Assembly: GCA_035289125.1 (NCBI GenBank)
Contig: DATDXW010000066.1
Span: forward strand, 1-10,579
Length of the DNA stretch: 10,579 nt
DNA from: JACQID01 sp035289125
Lineage (GTDB): Archaea > Aenigmatarchaeota > Aenigmatarchaeia > GW2011-AR5
Direction: 5' to 3'
In this document: positions 1-6,574 of the stretch, piece by piece
Position numbering within the stretch: the first letter of the stretch is position 1
Layout: each line of letters begins with the position of its first letter
Position numbers and translations under genes: made by a program
The notes under the pieces: generated by a model
Databases searched by the model: none
The model's input: only the letters and a program-made list of their open reading frames with translations
Told to the model about the DNA's origin: nothing

Positions 1-117
1 TGCGCCCTCCAGAAGAACGGCATGGGCGGACTCACGCTTGACGAGATAGACCAGATGGTTGCCGCAGCCGAAGAGAAAGCAGAGGAAATCCGCGGGAAGA
101 TTCGCGCCGCGCTCTGA
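1..117 (+). CDS. rrp42: Probable exosome complex subunit Rrp42, C-terminal end (partial)
   Basis: Frame 1 is open from the window edge and ends at TGA 115-117, giving the last 38 residues of a protein: CALQKNGMGGLTLDEIDQMV followed by an Ala/Glu/Lys-rich helix ending IRAAL. The pattern 'hydrophobic-QK-x-G-x-G-(S/G)-(M/L)-(S/T)-x-x-(D/E)-I-D-(Q)' followed by a long charged helix resembles, from memory, the C-terminus of archaeal Rrp42. That protein is the catalytically inactive RNase PH-like subunit which forms the hexameric exosome ring with Rrp41 and degrades RNA 3' to 5'. In many archaea rrp42 lies in a gene cluster with proteasome and RNA polymerase subunit genes, and psmA, rpoL and tfs all lie in this window, which fits. 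Only the tail is visible and no diagnostic core residues can be inspected, so the name rests on a short match. It is followed within about 35 bases by repeat element A. Confidence 0.65.
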   Translation, partial: CALQKNGMGGLTLDEIDQMVAAAEEKAEEIRGKIRAAL

Positions 118-150
118 TTATTTGATTTTTTTATTTTACTGTAATTTTAT

Positions 151-262
151 AACCCGCATAACGAAAATCACCAAAAGAGTAGAGATAATAGCGGGTTAGT
201 GCCGCACTAACTAAAGTGCAAACAAATAAAGATTATTTATTATACCAAACGCGCCAAAGATT
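151..262 (+). repeat. Dispersed intergenic element, copy A (short form)
   Basis: The element begins with AACCCGCATAACGAAA (151-166), identical to copy B at 3352-3367. The closing motif AGCGGGTTA (190-198) contains GCGGGTT (191-197), the perfect complement of AACCCGC (151-157), giving a 7-bp stem. A second perfect hairpin, GTTAGTG/CACTAAC with loop CCG (195-211), overlaps the first stem's 3' arm, so the two are mutually exclusive. The right part (224-262) contains AAATAAA and CGCCAAAGATT, a degenerate version of the block seen in B, C and D. The element lies in the gap between a plus-strand gene end and a minus-strand gene end. I infer a structured RNA or a palindromic repeat; no protein is encoded. 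Confidence 0.6.
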
Positions 263-280
263 ATAACTATAATTAATTAG

Positions 281-472
281 TCATATACTCTTATAGATAG
301 CAAAGCTTACGACAGGGCCCAAGACGGCTCCTATAAAACAAACAAATTGATATGTCTCTACAAGGTGCTCGTAACCAGAACCCGGCCGTATCCTGTTAGA
401 ATATTTTCCCTCATCCACCGACTTCGTTCCATATAGAGGAATGAAGTCCTTTGCCCGGAAAGTATTTGTCAT
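281..472 (-). CDS. Possible small membrane protein, 63 residues, unknown function
   Basis: This open frame starts at ATG (472-470) and stops at TGA (283-281); the preceding codon TTG could add one residue. The N-terminal half is polar and contains PLYGTKSVDEG and SNRIRPGSGYEH. The last third, FVCFIGAVLGPVVSFAIY, is a clear hydrophobic stretch long enough for one membrane helix and ends in KSI. It lies 23 bases downstream of the Ste24-type protease on the same strand, so it could be the last gene of that operon. I see no convincing ribosome binding site. No family is recognised. The amino-acid composition is protein-like and no other gene covers the interval, but the frame is short and could be chance. 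Confidence 0.4.
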   Translation of the reverse strand: MTNTFRAKDFIPLYGTKSVDEGKYSNRIRPGSGYEHLVETYQFVCFIGAVLGPVVSFAIYKSI

Positions 473-495
473 CAATCAAGATACCCGTGAAAGTA

Positions 496-1632
496 TTAAA
501 GATTATATTTCCTCTTCCACTTCTTCGCCATCTCTATGCGCTCCTTCGCGGGCGGGTGGTCAAAGAACATAAGCTTCATCCATTTCGGCGGGTCGTCGTC
601 AATGAGCGCCATGTCGCACAGTTTTTTCTCCGTTGATATCTGCGCCTCTGGCGCCCTTATGTGCTCCAGCGAGAACATGTCCGCCAGCGCTTCGCGCCTG
701 CGGGAATATGCAGCCATCACAGGCATGACGGCAAAGTCTATGAGCAGGTAGAAAAGCGCAATAAGCGGCAGCGATGCCGGCGAATACGCATTTATGTTCA
801 GCGCAGGCGCAGCGACGCCAAGCGCGGCGCTTATTACGTAAAGAATCGGGAATACCATCGCGATGCCTATTATTATGTCCTTGTGGACGTCCTTGTTAAC
901 GTAATGCCCGACCTCGTGCGCTATGACGGTATCTATCTCTTTCCGCGTGAAGTTTTTGACGAGCGTATCAAATAGCACAATCCGCTTCATCCTGCCAAAG
1001 CCCGTGAAAAGCGCATTAGCCTTTACGGAGCGGCTGCTCTCGTTTGCGACCAGCACGTTGCTTATGCCTTCGACTCCGAGCTTCCTGCACATGCGTAGTA
1101 TGCCCCGTCTGTGCGCGCTGTTGGTGTAGGGCTTCAGCTTGTAGAAAATCGGCAGTATGAGTATCGGCGACACGTAATCAAGAACAAGAGAAACCGTCGC
1201 ATAAGCAGCGCCGGCTATCAGCCACCAGTTCTCAAAAGCCATGAAATAGTAAAGCGCCGCGACCGTCGGAACAAAGAAGACATACGACAGCACTTTGGAT
1301 TTGGCGTAGTCTTTCAGCCATCCGCCCACGTCCTGGGTCGAAAGCTTGTGCTTGTGCTCGTATATGAACGAAGAGTAAAAGCTGACGGGTAGTTGAGCCA
1401 GAGAGAGCATGGTATAGAATGCAACGGCATAGAGTGCAGCCGAAGGCAGGGCAACGTATAGAGAAGCTCCCACGCCGGTCATAGCCAGAGTTGCGAAGAA
1501 CAGCAGAGGCACGACCATCCCGTTCACGAAGGCATGCGTCATTTTCTCCCGCGTATAAGAGCGAGCCACGGCTCGCCTTTTCCTGTCGTAAACGTAAGGA
1601 TATTTTATTGCCATGCGATTAATCGTTTTCAT
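496..1632 (-). CDS. M48-family integral membrane metalloprotease (Ste24/CAAX protease 1-like)
   Basis: This 378-residue protein has the zinc-protease motif HEVGH at about 239-243, a downstream EALAD at 314-318 supplying the third zinc ligand, and a late DHPP at 358-361, all typical of family M48. Hydrophobic segments lie near residues 38-58, 60-80, 113-132, 136-160, 252-275 and 285-309, so the enzyme sits in the membrane with its active site at the cytoplasmic face. The N-terminal YEHKHKLSTQDVGGWLKDYA resembles the Ste24 pattern between the first helices, which favours the Ste24 (M48A) branch over the shorter HtpX. Family members cut near the C-terminus of prenylated peptides or degrade damaged membrane proteins; the archaeal substrate is unknown. 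The start MKTINRM follows the upstream oxidoreductase by 29 bases, so the two are probably co-transcribed. A second Met at residue 7 is an alternative start. Confidence 0.9.
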   Translation of the reverse strand: MKTINRMAIKYPYVYDRKRRAVARSYTREKMTHAFVNGMVVPLLFFATLAMTGVGASLYVALPSAALYAVAFYTMLSLAQLPVSFYSSFIYEHKHKLSTQDVGGWLKDYAKSKVLSYVFFVPTVAALYYFMAFENWWLIAGAAYATVSLVLDYVSPILILPIFYKLKPYTNSAHRRGILRMCRKLGVEGISNVLVANESSRSVKANALFTGFGRMKRIVLFDTLVKNFTRKEIDTVIAHEVGHYVNKDVHKDIIIGIAMVFPILYVISAALGVAAPALNINAYSPASLPLIALFYLLIDFAVMPVMAAYSRRREALADMFSLEHIRAPEAQISTEKKLCDMALIDDDPPKWMKLMFFDHPPAKERIEMAKKWKRKYNL

Positions 1633-1661
1633 GAGTATAAAGCATAAAATGCGGGGTATGA

Positions 1662-2336
1662 CTAAATGTAATTCTCAAAGTGTATGCGTTTCCTGTCGAA
1701 GCCTTTCTCTTCCAGAAGCTTCCGCACGTCCGTCACCATTTGCATAAGCCCGCAGACGTAAATGTCGCAGTCGGTATTGAGTTTTTTTATTATCACGTCC
1801 TGCACGTGCCCTTTTTCGCCGTTCCACGCCGGCTCGCGGCTCAGCACCGGGACGAACTCAACGTTCATGCGCTTTGAAAATTCTTTCATCTCATCTTCGT
1901 AAAGTATCTCGTCCTTCGTTCGCGCGCCGAATATGACGGTGACTTTGCATTTGTAATCGTTCTTGGCAAGCGTCGGTAGCATGCTCATGAACGGCGCGAT
2001 GCCCGTTCCCGTGGCAACGAAAGCCACGTCACCCTGCACGTTGCCGAGCGTAAACGCTCCGAACGGACCGGCTATCTCAAGCGTGTCGTTTTTTTTTACG
2101 TTGCAGAGAAGATTGGACATGAAGCCCCCTTCCACGCGCTTCACGCACAGTTTTATTTCGCCGGGCGGGGCGGCTATCGAGTAAGCTCTCTTTACTCGCT
2201 CCCTGCCGTTATCCGCAAAGACGTAAATCCACTGGCCCGGCTTGAAAATTACGGGCTCCGATGGCTTCAGCGTTATTGTTTTCACGGTTGGCGTATTTTC
2301 TCTCACGCCGGTGACAACAGCCTTTATCGTCTTCAT
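1662..2336 (-). CDS. FAD/NAD(P)-binding oxidoreductase of the ferredoxin-NADP reductase superfamily
   Basis: This 224-residue protein begins MKTIKAVVTG. An N-terminal beta-barrel FAD domain occupies about 1-97, with the FAD-contacting RAYS at 50-53 and GPFG at 90-93. The NAD(P) domain follows, with GTGIAPFM at 110-117, a YVCGL loop at 193-197 and the C-terminal HFENY at 219-223 typical of the family. It transfers electrons between NAD(P)H and a partner such as ferredoxin. There is no C-terminal cysteine cluster for a 2Fe-2S centre, so it is not the classical PyrK (dihydroorotate dehydrogenase partner) type, and the partner cannot be named. The frame stays open far upstream, but that stretch is antisense to psmA. 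The chosen ATG fits the domain start and has a TATA-like TATTAATATATT (2358-2369) centred about 27 bases away, implying a leaderless transcript. Confidence 0.9.
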   Translation of the reverse strand: MKTIKAVVTGVRENTPTVKTITLKPSEPVIFKPGQWIYVFADNGRERVKRAYSIAAPPGEIKLCVKRVEGGFMSNLLCNVKKNDTLEIAGPFGAFTLGNVQGDVAFVATGTGIAPFMSMLPTLAKNDYKCKVTVIFGARTKDEILYEDEMKEFSKRMNVEFVPVLSREPAWNGEKGHVQDVIIKKLNTDCDIYVCGLMQMVTDVRKLLEEKGFDRKRIHFENYI

Positions 2337-2438
2337 CAGAAAACTTCCGAAGACAACTATTAATATATTGTCTTTGAGTATATTGCACAAGAGCATTATA
2401 TGTAGGGTGGTTCTACGGAAGTCGAAAACGTCAACCAG
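2337..2438. promoter_or_regulatory. Divergent promoter region of the oxidoreductase and psmA
   Basis: For the minus-strand oxidoreductase, the A/T block 2358-2369 (AATATATTAATA on that strand) is centred about 27 bases before its ATG, the spacing expected if transcription begins at the start codon. For psmA, ATTATATG at 2395-2402 would place the transcript start near 2425 and leave a leader of roughly 14 bases. No Shine-Dalgarno sequence lies at a useful distance from either start. The boxes are read by eye. Confidence 0.5.
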
Positions 2439-3119
2439 ATGGGATATGACCAAGCGATAGTCGTATTCTCGCCCGAAGGCCGCATGTATCAGGTAGAGTA
2501 CGCGCGAAAGGCAGTGGAACGCTCGCCTACCGTAGTCGGCGTCGTTTTCGCTGGCGGAGTCGTCATAGTCGCTTCCAAGGAGCGTCGCAAGCTTATCGTA
2601 CCGGAGAGCATAGAGAAAATATCCAAGGTTGACAACCACATGCTCACGGGCTCGTGCGGCATTCTCTCCGATTCGCGCGTTCTGATAGATTACGCCCGCG
2701 TGCGCTCGCAGGTAAACAGAATAACCTACGACCAGCCCATAGAAGTTCTGACGCTCGTTAAGGACATATCCGACAGGATGCAGCGCTTTACACAGATAGG
2801 AGGCATGCGCCCCTTTGGCGTGTCGTTGCTTCTGGGTGGGCTCAGTGATTCTTCTTACCATTTATTCGAAACCGACCCGTCCGGCGCATTCCGCGAGTGG
2901 AAAGCGCAGGCAATTGGCCGCGGCTCGAAGAAGGCGCGAAAATACCTTATTGCCAACTATAAGAGCAAGATGACGAGGGAGCAGGCGATAACCCTTGGGA
3001 TGAAAACGCTGAAGGAAGCCGAGGAAGAGCTTTCCCACGAAACCGTAGAGATAGGCGTGATAGAGGACGGCAAAATCGAAATCAACACGCCCGAACTGAT
3101 GAAGAACGTGAAGAAATAG
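2439..3119 (+). CDS. psmA: Proteasome alpha subunit
   Basis: This 226-residue protein opens with the alpha-subunit signature YDQAIVVFSPEGRMYQVEYA (3-22), the H0 helix region that gates the pore and is absent from beta subunits. RPFGVSLL follows near residue 124, and SIEKI at about 57-61 holds the lysine that in archaeal alpha rings binds the C-terminal HbYX tail of the PAN/Cdc48 ATPases. Seven copies form each outer ring of the 20S core; the subunit is not proteolytic itself. Length is slightly short because the N-terminus lacks the usual extra residues before GYD. No in-frame ATG, GTG or TTG occurs between the TAG at 2403 and the chosen ATG, so the start is firm. No beta subunit or ATPase gene lies in the window. 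About 230 bases of non-coding sequence and repeat element B follow it. Confidence 0.97.
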   Translation: MGYDQAIVVFSPEGRMYQVEYARKAVERSPTVVGVVFAGGVVIVASKERRKLIVPESIEKISKVDNHMLTGSCGILSDSRVLIDYARVRSQVNRITYDQPIEVLTLVKDISDRMQRFTQIGGMRPFGVSLLLGGLSDSSYHLFETDPSGAFREWKAQAIGRGSKKARKYLIANYKSKMTREQAITLGMKTLKEAEEELSHETVEIGVIEDGKIEINTPELMKNVKK

Positions 3120-3343
3120 TTTCTTGGCTTGTTTTGTCCAGCAGACTGACTTTACAGAACTTCGCTTTAACTTAGAAACCGGATGGTAAAGCGACCGGAA
3201 TGTCGTCGAATAGTCATTGTTAACGATTCTGAGAAATGTTATATTCGGTAGCGCATCGATGCTTATATACTTTTTCGTCATAGCGTTGTGATATGGCAGA
3301 TTACGAAATAGCGCACGCATAAAAGGTACATCCTCAAAGATAG
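3120..3343. other. Non-coding gap after psmA with one well-placed orphan TATA box
   Basis: I see no convincing gene here. The frame open on the minus strand through this stretch continues as antisense of psmA and is not a gene. A TATA-like CTTATATA (3262-3269) on the plus strand lies about 27 bases before ATG 3293, which opens a nine-codon frame (MADYEIAHA, stop TAA 3320-3322). The same transcript would run into repeat element B. The box may therefore be the promoter of a non-coding RNA, or a relic of a lost gene start. Confidence 0.35.
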
Positions 3344-3564
3344 ATTTTTACAACCCGCATAACGAAAGCCGCCCGTTGCGAGCAACTTGACGCACAGCGA
3401 TGCGTTACGGGAGAGAGACAAGAGCGGGTTAATGTGCCATTTCCCAACCAAACTATAATAAGTAAAACCGAAGACGAACCTGCACCGCCAAAAGTCAAAC
3501 TATGCGCTGAAAGTCCTTTCCTTCCACTTTCACAACGCCCGCCACTTTAGTAGCGGTAGTTTAC
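3344..3564 (+). repeat. Dispersed intergenic element, copy B (full form, strongly foldable)
   Basis: Three blocks are shared with the other copies: the opening AACCCGCATAACGAAA (3352-3367), the closing AGCGGGTTA (3423-3431) and the right block 3460-3496 (27 of 37 bases equal to copy D). Copy C additionally shares CGAGCAACTTGACGC (3379-3393) and the block 3504-3537. Predicted pairing: AACCCGC 3352-3358 with GCGGGTT 3424-3430; inside it CCCGT 3372-3376 with ACGGG 3407-3411; inside that ACGCA 3390-3394 with TGCGT 3401-3405 and a GTTG-CGAG-CAAC hairpin at 3375-3386 that competes for one or two bases. The element ends near AGCGGTAGTTTACC (3552-3565), which resembles AGCGGGTAGTTTAC in copy C. It sits between the ends of psmA and the ABC permease gene. 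Confidence 0.65.
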
Positions 3565-3573
3565 CAACGGAAA

Positions 3574-4773
3574 TCACTCGTACCTCAGTGCCTCAACAGG
3601 GCTCAGTTTAGCCGCCTTGTAAGCGGGATAAGTGCCTGCCGCTATGCCGATGAGCGCGGCAAATGTGACTGAGAATAATATCAGTAGCGCGTCCGGCTCG
3701 GCGGATATGGTAATGCCTATGACGTTCGTGGCAATGTTTCCTATCACCGCTATCAAAGCCGTGCCCAGAAGCGCTCCGGCTATGCCGCCTGCCATGCCGA
3801 CCATCGCGGATTCAATAAGAAAGAGCGCAATGATATGAACGTCCTTCGCCCCCACGGCTTTTAACGTGCCAATCTCCCGCGTCCTTTCCATCACGCTCAT
3901 GACCATGGTGTTGGTTATGCCGAAAGCCGCGACTAGCAACGATATGCCCGCGATGCTCGCCAGAACTATTGACATCACGCCGAAGACACTGTTTATCCTC
4001 TCTATCATCTGGTCGGATGTTAGGACGAGAAAAAGACTCTCGCCGTGCGCATCTTCCAGTTTTTTCTTTATCTGCGCAGCCACTTTCTTCGGGTCGCCGT
4101 TGGCTTTCGATATCACTGCGGTTATCGCATCATTGTTCGTTAAGCTTTGAAGAGTTTCCTTTGTCATCGTGACGCTTGAATCGTCCTGCGGGTTGCCTAT
4201 AAGATTGAATATGCCGACAACGCGGAAATCCTTGCCGAGAATTTCCAGGCTGCTCCGCAGCCGCACGTCGTCCTTGAACGCGCCGCTTTTCACGGTCGCG
4301 CCTATCACCACGCTATACTTGTCCGTGTCCTCAAGAAACCGGCCTTCGCTCAGCTCGAACGCCTGCACGTCTGCGAAGAAAGTCTTCGCGTCTTTTGCAG
4401 GCACCCCGGCGACGGAAAGGACGCGCGTTTCGCCCCTGTACGTCACGGGAATGCTGGAGGATACGAACGGCACGGCTTTACTGACGCCCGGCACGCTTTC
4501 TATCCGGGTTACGTCCTTGTTTGTGAGGGGAACGGCCGTGCTTGATGGAGGACCGAAGCCGCCACGGTTGGCGCCGGCGGATGATGTTATAAATATCTTG
4601 TCGGTGCCGAGTTGCTTCAGTTGTTCTTCCACGGCGTAGGAAAGGGCGTTCCCCAGCCCTATCAGCGCCACGATGGAAGAGATGCCTATGGCGATTCCTA
4701 TTATCGTGAGAATGCTCCTCACTTTGCTATGAGTGACGTTTCTGGTTGCCAGTGAAACTAATTGCAAAATCAT
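3574..4773 (-). CDS. ABC transporter permease, MacB/LolC/FtsX type
   Basis: This 399-residue protein has the standard MacB-like layout: one N-terminal membrane helix (about 18-42, ILTIIGIAIGISSIVALIGL), a large extracytoplasmic domain (about 45-270), then three helices near 275-297, 315-345 and 360-385. The loop after the second helix reads MERTREIGTLKAVGA, the conserved coupling segment of the FtsX domain that contacts the ATPase. The protein ends KAAKLSPVEALRYE, a typical terminus for the family. Such permeases do not usually form a classic channel; they transmit ATP-driven motion to an external domain (mechanotransmission) for lipoprotein, peptide or macrolide handling. The substrate here is unknown. 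It is the last gene of the operon, and its ATG overlaps the upstream stop by four bases (ATGA), implying translational coupling. The Gly-rich loop GANRGGFGPPSS near 68-79 lies in the external domain. Confidence 0.93.
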   Translation of the reverse strand: MILQLVSLATRNVTHSKVRSILTIIGIAIGISSIVALIGLGNALSYAVEEQLKQLGTDKIFITSSAGANRGGFGPPSSTAVPLTNKDVTRIESVPGVSKAVPFVSSSIPVTYRGETRVLSVAGVPAKDAKTFFADVQAFELSEGRFLEDTDKYSVVIGATVKSGAFKDDVRLRSSLEILGKDFRVVGIFNLIGNPQDDSSVTMTKETLQSLTNNDAITAVISKANGDPKKVAAQIKKKLEDAHGESLFLVLTSDQMIERINSVFGVMSIVLASIAGISLLVAAFGITNTMVMSVMERTREIGTLKAVGAKDVHIIALFLIESAMVGMAGGIAGALLGTALIAVIGNIATNVIGITISAEPDALLILFSVTFAALIGIAAGTYPAYKAAKLSPVEALRYE

Positions 4774-5594
4774 TTCTTTCTCCTTATGCGCGGGAGAACC
4801 ATGTATTTAACGATAACTCCCGCAACAACGAGAAAAACGGCATAGTTCCATGCCGACGCGTCTTCTTTCAGCGCCGGAAGCACCGTGAACACAACAGTTT
4901 GATTGGACGTGTATTCTATGTCGTCTAAGTCCTTGTAATCAAACGTAACGTAGAGAGGATAAATTCCGGGCTGCGCCGTGACTTCCATTTCAAAGTCCAC
5001 GGAATTGAAATCGTCCGGCTCAAGATTTCCGACGTATATCTCGTTTCTCTTTATCGTGCCGGCAGGCGTGCTCGCTTTCGCTGTCGTGTAATACGCCGTG
5101 CCTGACGCGGTATTGGCGATGTCTGTAGTTATCGTGCTTTTGCCTCCGGTTCTTGCGTCCGGTTTGGCACCCACGTAGAGCGCGCGCAGGTCAGCGCTTT
5201 TCTTGGAGTTGTCAATAGTAACGGAGAAGTTATACTCCGTTGTCGCGCTCCCCACGATATAGGAAAATTTGAATCCTGTCCGGCCGTCCGGTGCTGAAGG
5301 GTCAACAGAAAAGCGATATTCAAGCAGGACGTTCGCGCCGTTGTATATCGTACTGTATCTTTTCGTAGAGTCTGAGAGAAGAACGAGCGGATTTTCTGCT
5401 TTTATTGAAAAAGTCACGTCCCTTGCCGGTTCTCCGCCTGTATTATCCACTCTTATCCACACGGTGAGCGTCTTGCCGGGCTCGGCAGGGACCGGGGAAT
5501 ATTTCTCCATCTCTACCGCAAGATGCGCTCCGGGCGGCAGTATCGCCGCATAGCTTGCTGTCATAGCAAGAAGCGCAAGAATGGCGTGTTTCAT
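4770..5594 (-). CDS. Exported, C-terminally membrane-anchored beta-rich protein (COG1361-like) of the ABC operon
   Basis: This 274-residue protein starts with a short signal peptide (MKHAILALLAMTASYA). Two or so beta-sandwich-like repeats follow: residues about 35-125 include LTVWIRVDNTGGEPARDVTF, and 130-238 include ITTDIANTASGTAYYTT. 'Derivative of V/I-x-N-T-G-x-x-x-A' segments are typical of CARDB/NEW3-type domains. A hydrophobic helix near 248-266 and a basic tail (RIRRKK) anchor it with the bulk outside the cell. Archaeal MacB-type operons often carry such a COG1361 (S-layer-domain-like) protein between ATPase and permease, probably as the external partner of the permease. Start and stop each overlap the neighbouring gene by four bases, so the three proteins are made together. 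Assignment to the class rests on layout and repeat style, not on catalytic residues. Confidence 0.8.
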   Translation of the reverse strand: MKHAILALLAMTASYAAILPPGAHLAVEMEKYSPVPAEPGKTLTVWIRVDNTGGEPARDVTFSIKAENPLVLLSDSTKRYSTIYNGANVLLEYRFSVDPSAPDGRTGFKFSYIVGSATTEYNFSVTIDNSKKSADLRALYVGAKPDARTGGKSTITTDIANTASGTAYYTTAKASTPAGTIKRNEIYVGNLEPDDFNSVDFEMEVTAQPGIYPLYVTFDYKDLDDIEYTSNQTVVFTVLPALKEDASAWNYAVFLVVAGVIVKYMVLPRIRRKK

Positions 5595-6244
5595 ATCAGT
5601 TCCCCGTCCTTTATGGTTATAATCCTCCGTGCCGCCTTTGCGACAGCGCGGTCGTGCGTTATAAGCACAACCGTTTTGCCTTGGCGATTAAGGGATTTAA
5701 AAATATCCATTATTTTTTTTCCGGTCACGCTGTCGATATTTCCCGTCGGCTCGTCCGCCAGTATTATCTTCGGGTCATTTATCATCGCCCTCGCGATAGC
5801 CACGCGCTGCCGCTCTCCGCCGCTCAGCTGTGATGGCATATGCCCGGCCCTGTGGCTCAGCCCGACGCTCTCAAGAAGCTTCCGCGCGTCCCCGTTTTTT
5901 CGTGAAAAAATAGAAGGAACAGAAACGTTTTCCAGCGCGGTTAATCTCGGTATCAGGTTGAAAAACTGGAACACGAAACCCACTGCGCCCGCGCGCAGTT
6001 CTGCCAGTTCGTCGCTGCTCATCGCGTCCGCGCCCTTTCCGTTTATCTTTACGCTTCCCCGCGTTGGCCTGTCCAGCGCGCCCATTATATGAAGCAGCGT
6101 GGATTTCCCGGAGCCGGACGCGCCGACAACCGCCACGAATTCGCCTTCCACGATTTTCAATGAGATATCGTTCAGCGCTTTCACGCGTTCTTCGCCAAGG
6201 CGATATTCTTTCGTGACATGCTTGAGCTCAATGGCGTCCGCCAT
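5591..6244 (-). CDS. ABC transporter ATP-binding protein, LolD/MacB type
   Basis: This 217-residue cytoplasmic ATPase is complete and has every key motif: Walker A GASGSGKST (41-49), Q-loop Gln at 93 in VFQFFNLIPRL, signature LSGGERQ (140-146), Walker B ILADEPTGNID (161-171) and the switch His in LITHD (194-198). The sequences FFNLIPRLTALENV and DEPTGNID are characteristic of the LolD/MacB/FtsE branch, which drives FtsX-domain permeases. It is the first gene of the operon, followed by the exported partner and the permease with four-base overlaps. Its ATG lies 36 bases from that of rpoL, across a symmetric promoter, so the mRNA is probably leaderless. All motif residues are intact, so the system should be active. 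Confidence 0.96.
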   Translation of the reverse strand: MADAIELKHVTKEYRLGEERVKALNDISLKIVEGEFVAVVGASGSGKSTLLHIMGALDRPTRGSVKINGKGADAMSSDELAELRAGAVGFVFQFFNLIPRLTALENVSVPSIFSRKNGDARKLLESVGLSHRAGHMPSQLSGGERQRVAIARAMINDPKIILADEPTGNIDSVTGKKIMDIFKSLNRQGKTVVLITHDRAVAKAARRIITIKDGELI

Positions 6245-6280
6245 TTCAGATATTTAAAGGCTGTTCTTTAAATAATCGGT
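6245..6280. promoter_or_regulatory. Perfectly symmetric divergent promoter between the ABC operon and rpoL
   Basis: TATTTAAAG (6251-6259) and CTTTAAATA (6266-6274) are exact inverted copies separated by GCTGTT. The centre of symmetry, 6262.5, is 18.5 bases from the A of both start codons (6244 on minus, 6281 on plus). Each TATA-like box lies about 26-27 bases before the start codon it faces, matching archaeal TATA-to-start spacing, so both messages would be leaderless. The two TBP sites are only six bases apart, so the two initiation complexes probably compete. Confidence 0.7.
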
Positions 6281-6529
6281 ATGAAAGTTCTCAAGGAAGA
6301 CGGCGGCACACTCATAATAGAAGTGGAGGACCTGACGCTGGCAAACCTTATCAATGAAAACCTTTGGAAACAGAAAATAGATTATGCCGCGTGCAACGTC
6401 GCGCATCCTTATCTTGCCAAACCCGTCATCACGGTCAAGGCAAAGAATCCCGCCAAAGCGATAAAGGAAGCGGCAGAACAGGCTCTTTCAGACGTGCAGG
6501 AATTAAAGAAAAAGTTCGCGAAGATTTGA
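6281..6529 (+). CDS. rpoL: DNA-directed RNA polymerase subunit Rpo11 (RpoL)
   Basis: This 82-residue protein matches the compact archaeal Rpo11/eukaryotic Rpb11 fold in length and pattern. LTLANLINENLW (18-29) corresponds to the 'HTLANLLREEL' helix, AACNVAHPYLAKPVITVKA (37-55) to the conserved 'AAYxxxHPL...' strand segment, and a C-terminal helix follows (58-80). With Rpo3 (RpoD) it forms the alpha-like heterodimer that starts RNA polymerase assembly. It diverges from the ABC operon, and the element D sequence begins one base after its stop codon. The usual His of the 'DHTL' motif is replaced (EDLTL here), a minor variation. Start ATG follows a TATA-like box by about 26 bases with no leader. 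Confidence 0.95.
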   Translation: MKVLKEDGGTLIIEVEDLTLANLINENLWKQKIDYAACNVAHPYLAKPVITVKAKNPAKAIKEAAEQALSDVQELKKKFAKI

Positions 6530-6574
6530 ATTTTTACAAGTAAAGCCGAAAATAAACCCATCCCGCCAAACCTC
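6530..6574 (+). repeat. Dispersed intergenic element, copy D (truncated)
   Basis: ATTTTTACAA (6530-6539) equals the opening of copy B (3344-3353). It is followed directly by the right block 6538-6574 (AAGTAAAGCCGAA... CCGCCAAACCTC), which matches B 3460-3496 at 27 of 37 ungapped positions. The middle, with the pairing motifs, is missing, so D looks like a copy that lost about 100 bases between the two ends. It starts immediately after the rpoL stop codon. Confidence 0.5.

Noticed and set aside
151..198. Resemblance of the AAC...GTT ends of elements A and B to integron attC sites
   Set aside because: The flanks do not satisfy RYYYAAC/GTTRRRY (positions after GTTA mismatch), there are no extrahelical-base patterns I can see, no integrase is present, and the intervening sequences are housekeeping genes rather than single-gene cassettes. 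A scan with an attC covariance model would settle it.
2337..2861. N-terminal extension of the oxidoreductase into the region antisense to psmA
   Set aside because: The extension is the shadow of psmA, and the family's first strand begins at MKTIKAVV with a correctly spaced TATA-like box.
2862..3320. 152-codon minus-strand frame overlapping the end of psmA
   Set aside because: Its C-terminal half is antisense to psmA codons, it has no recognisable domain, and psmA is certain.
3120..3350. tRNA or other standard RNA gene in the gap after psmA
   Set aside because: I found no GTTCGANNC T-arm, acceptor-stem pairing or other tRNA hallmark here or elsewhere in the window.
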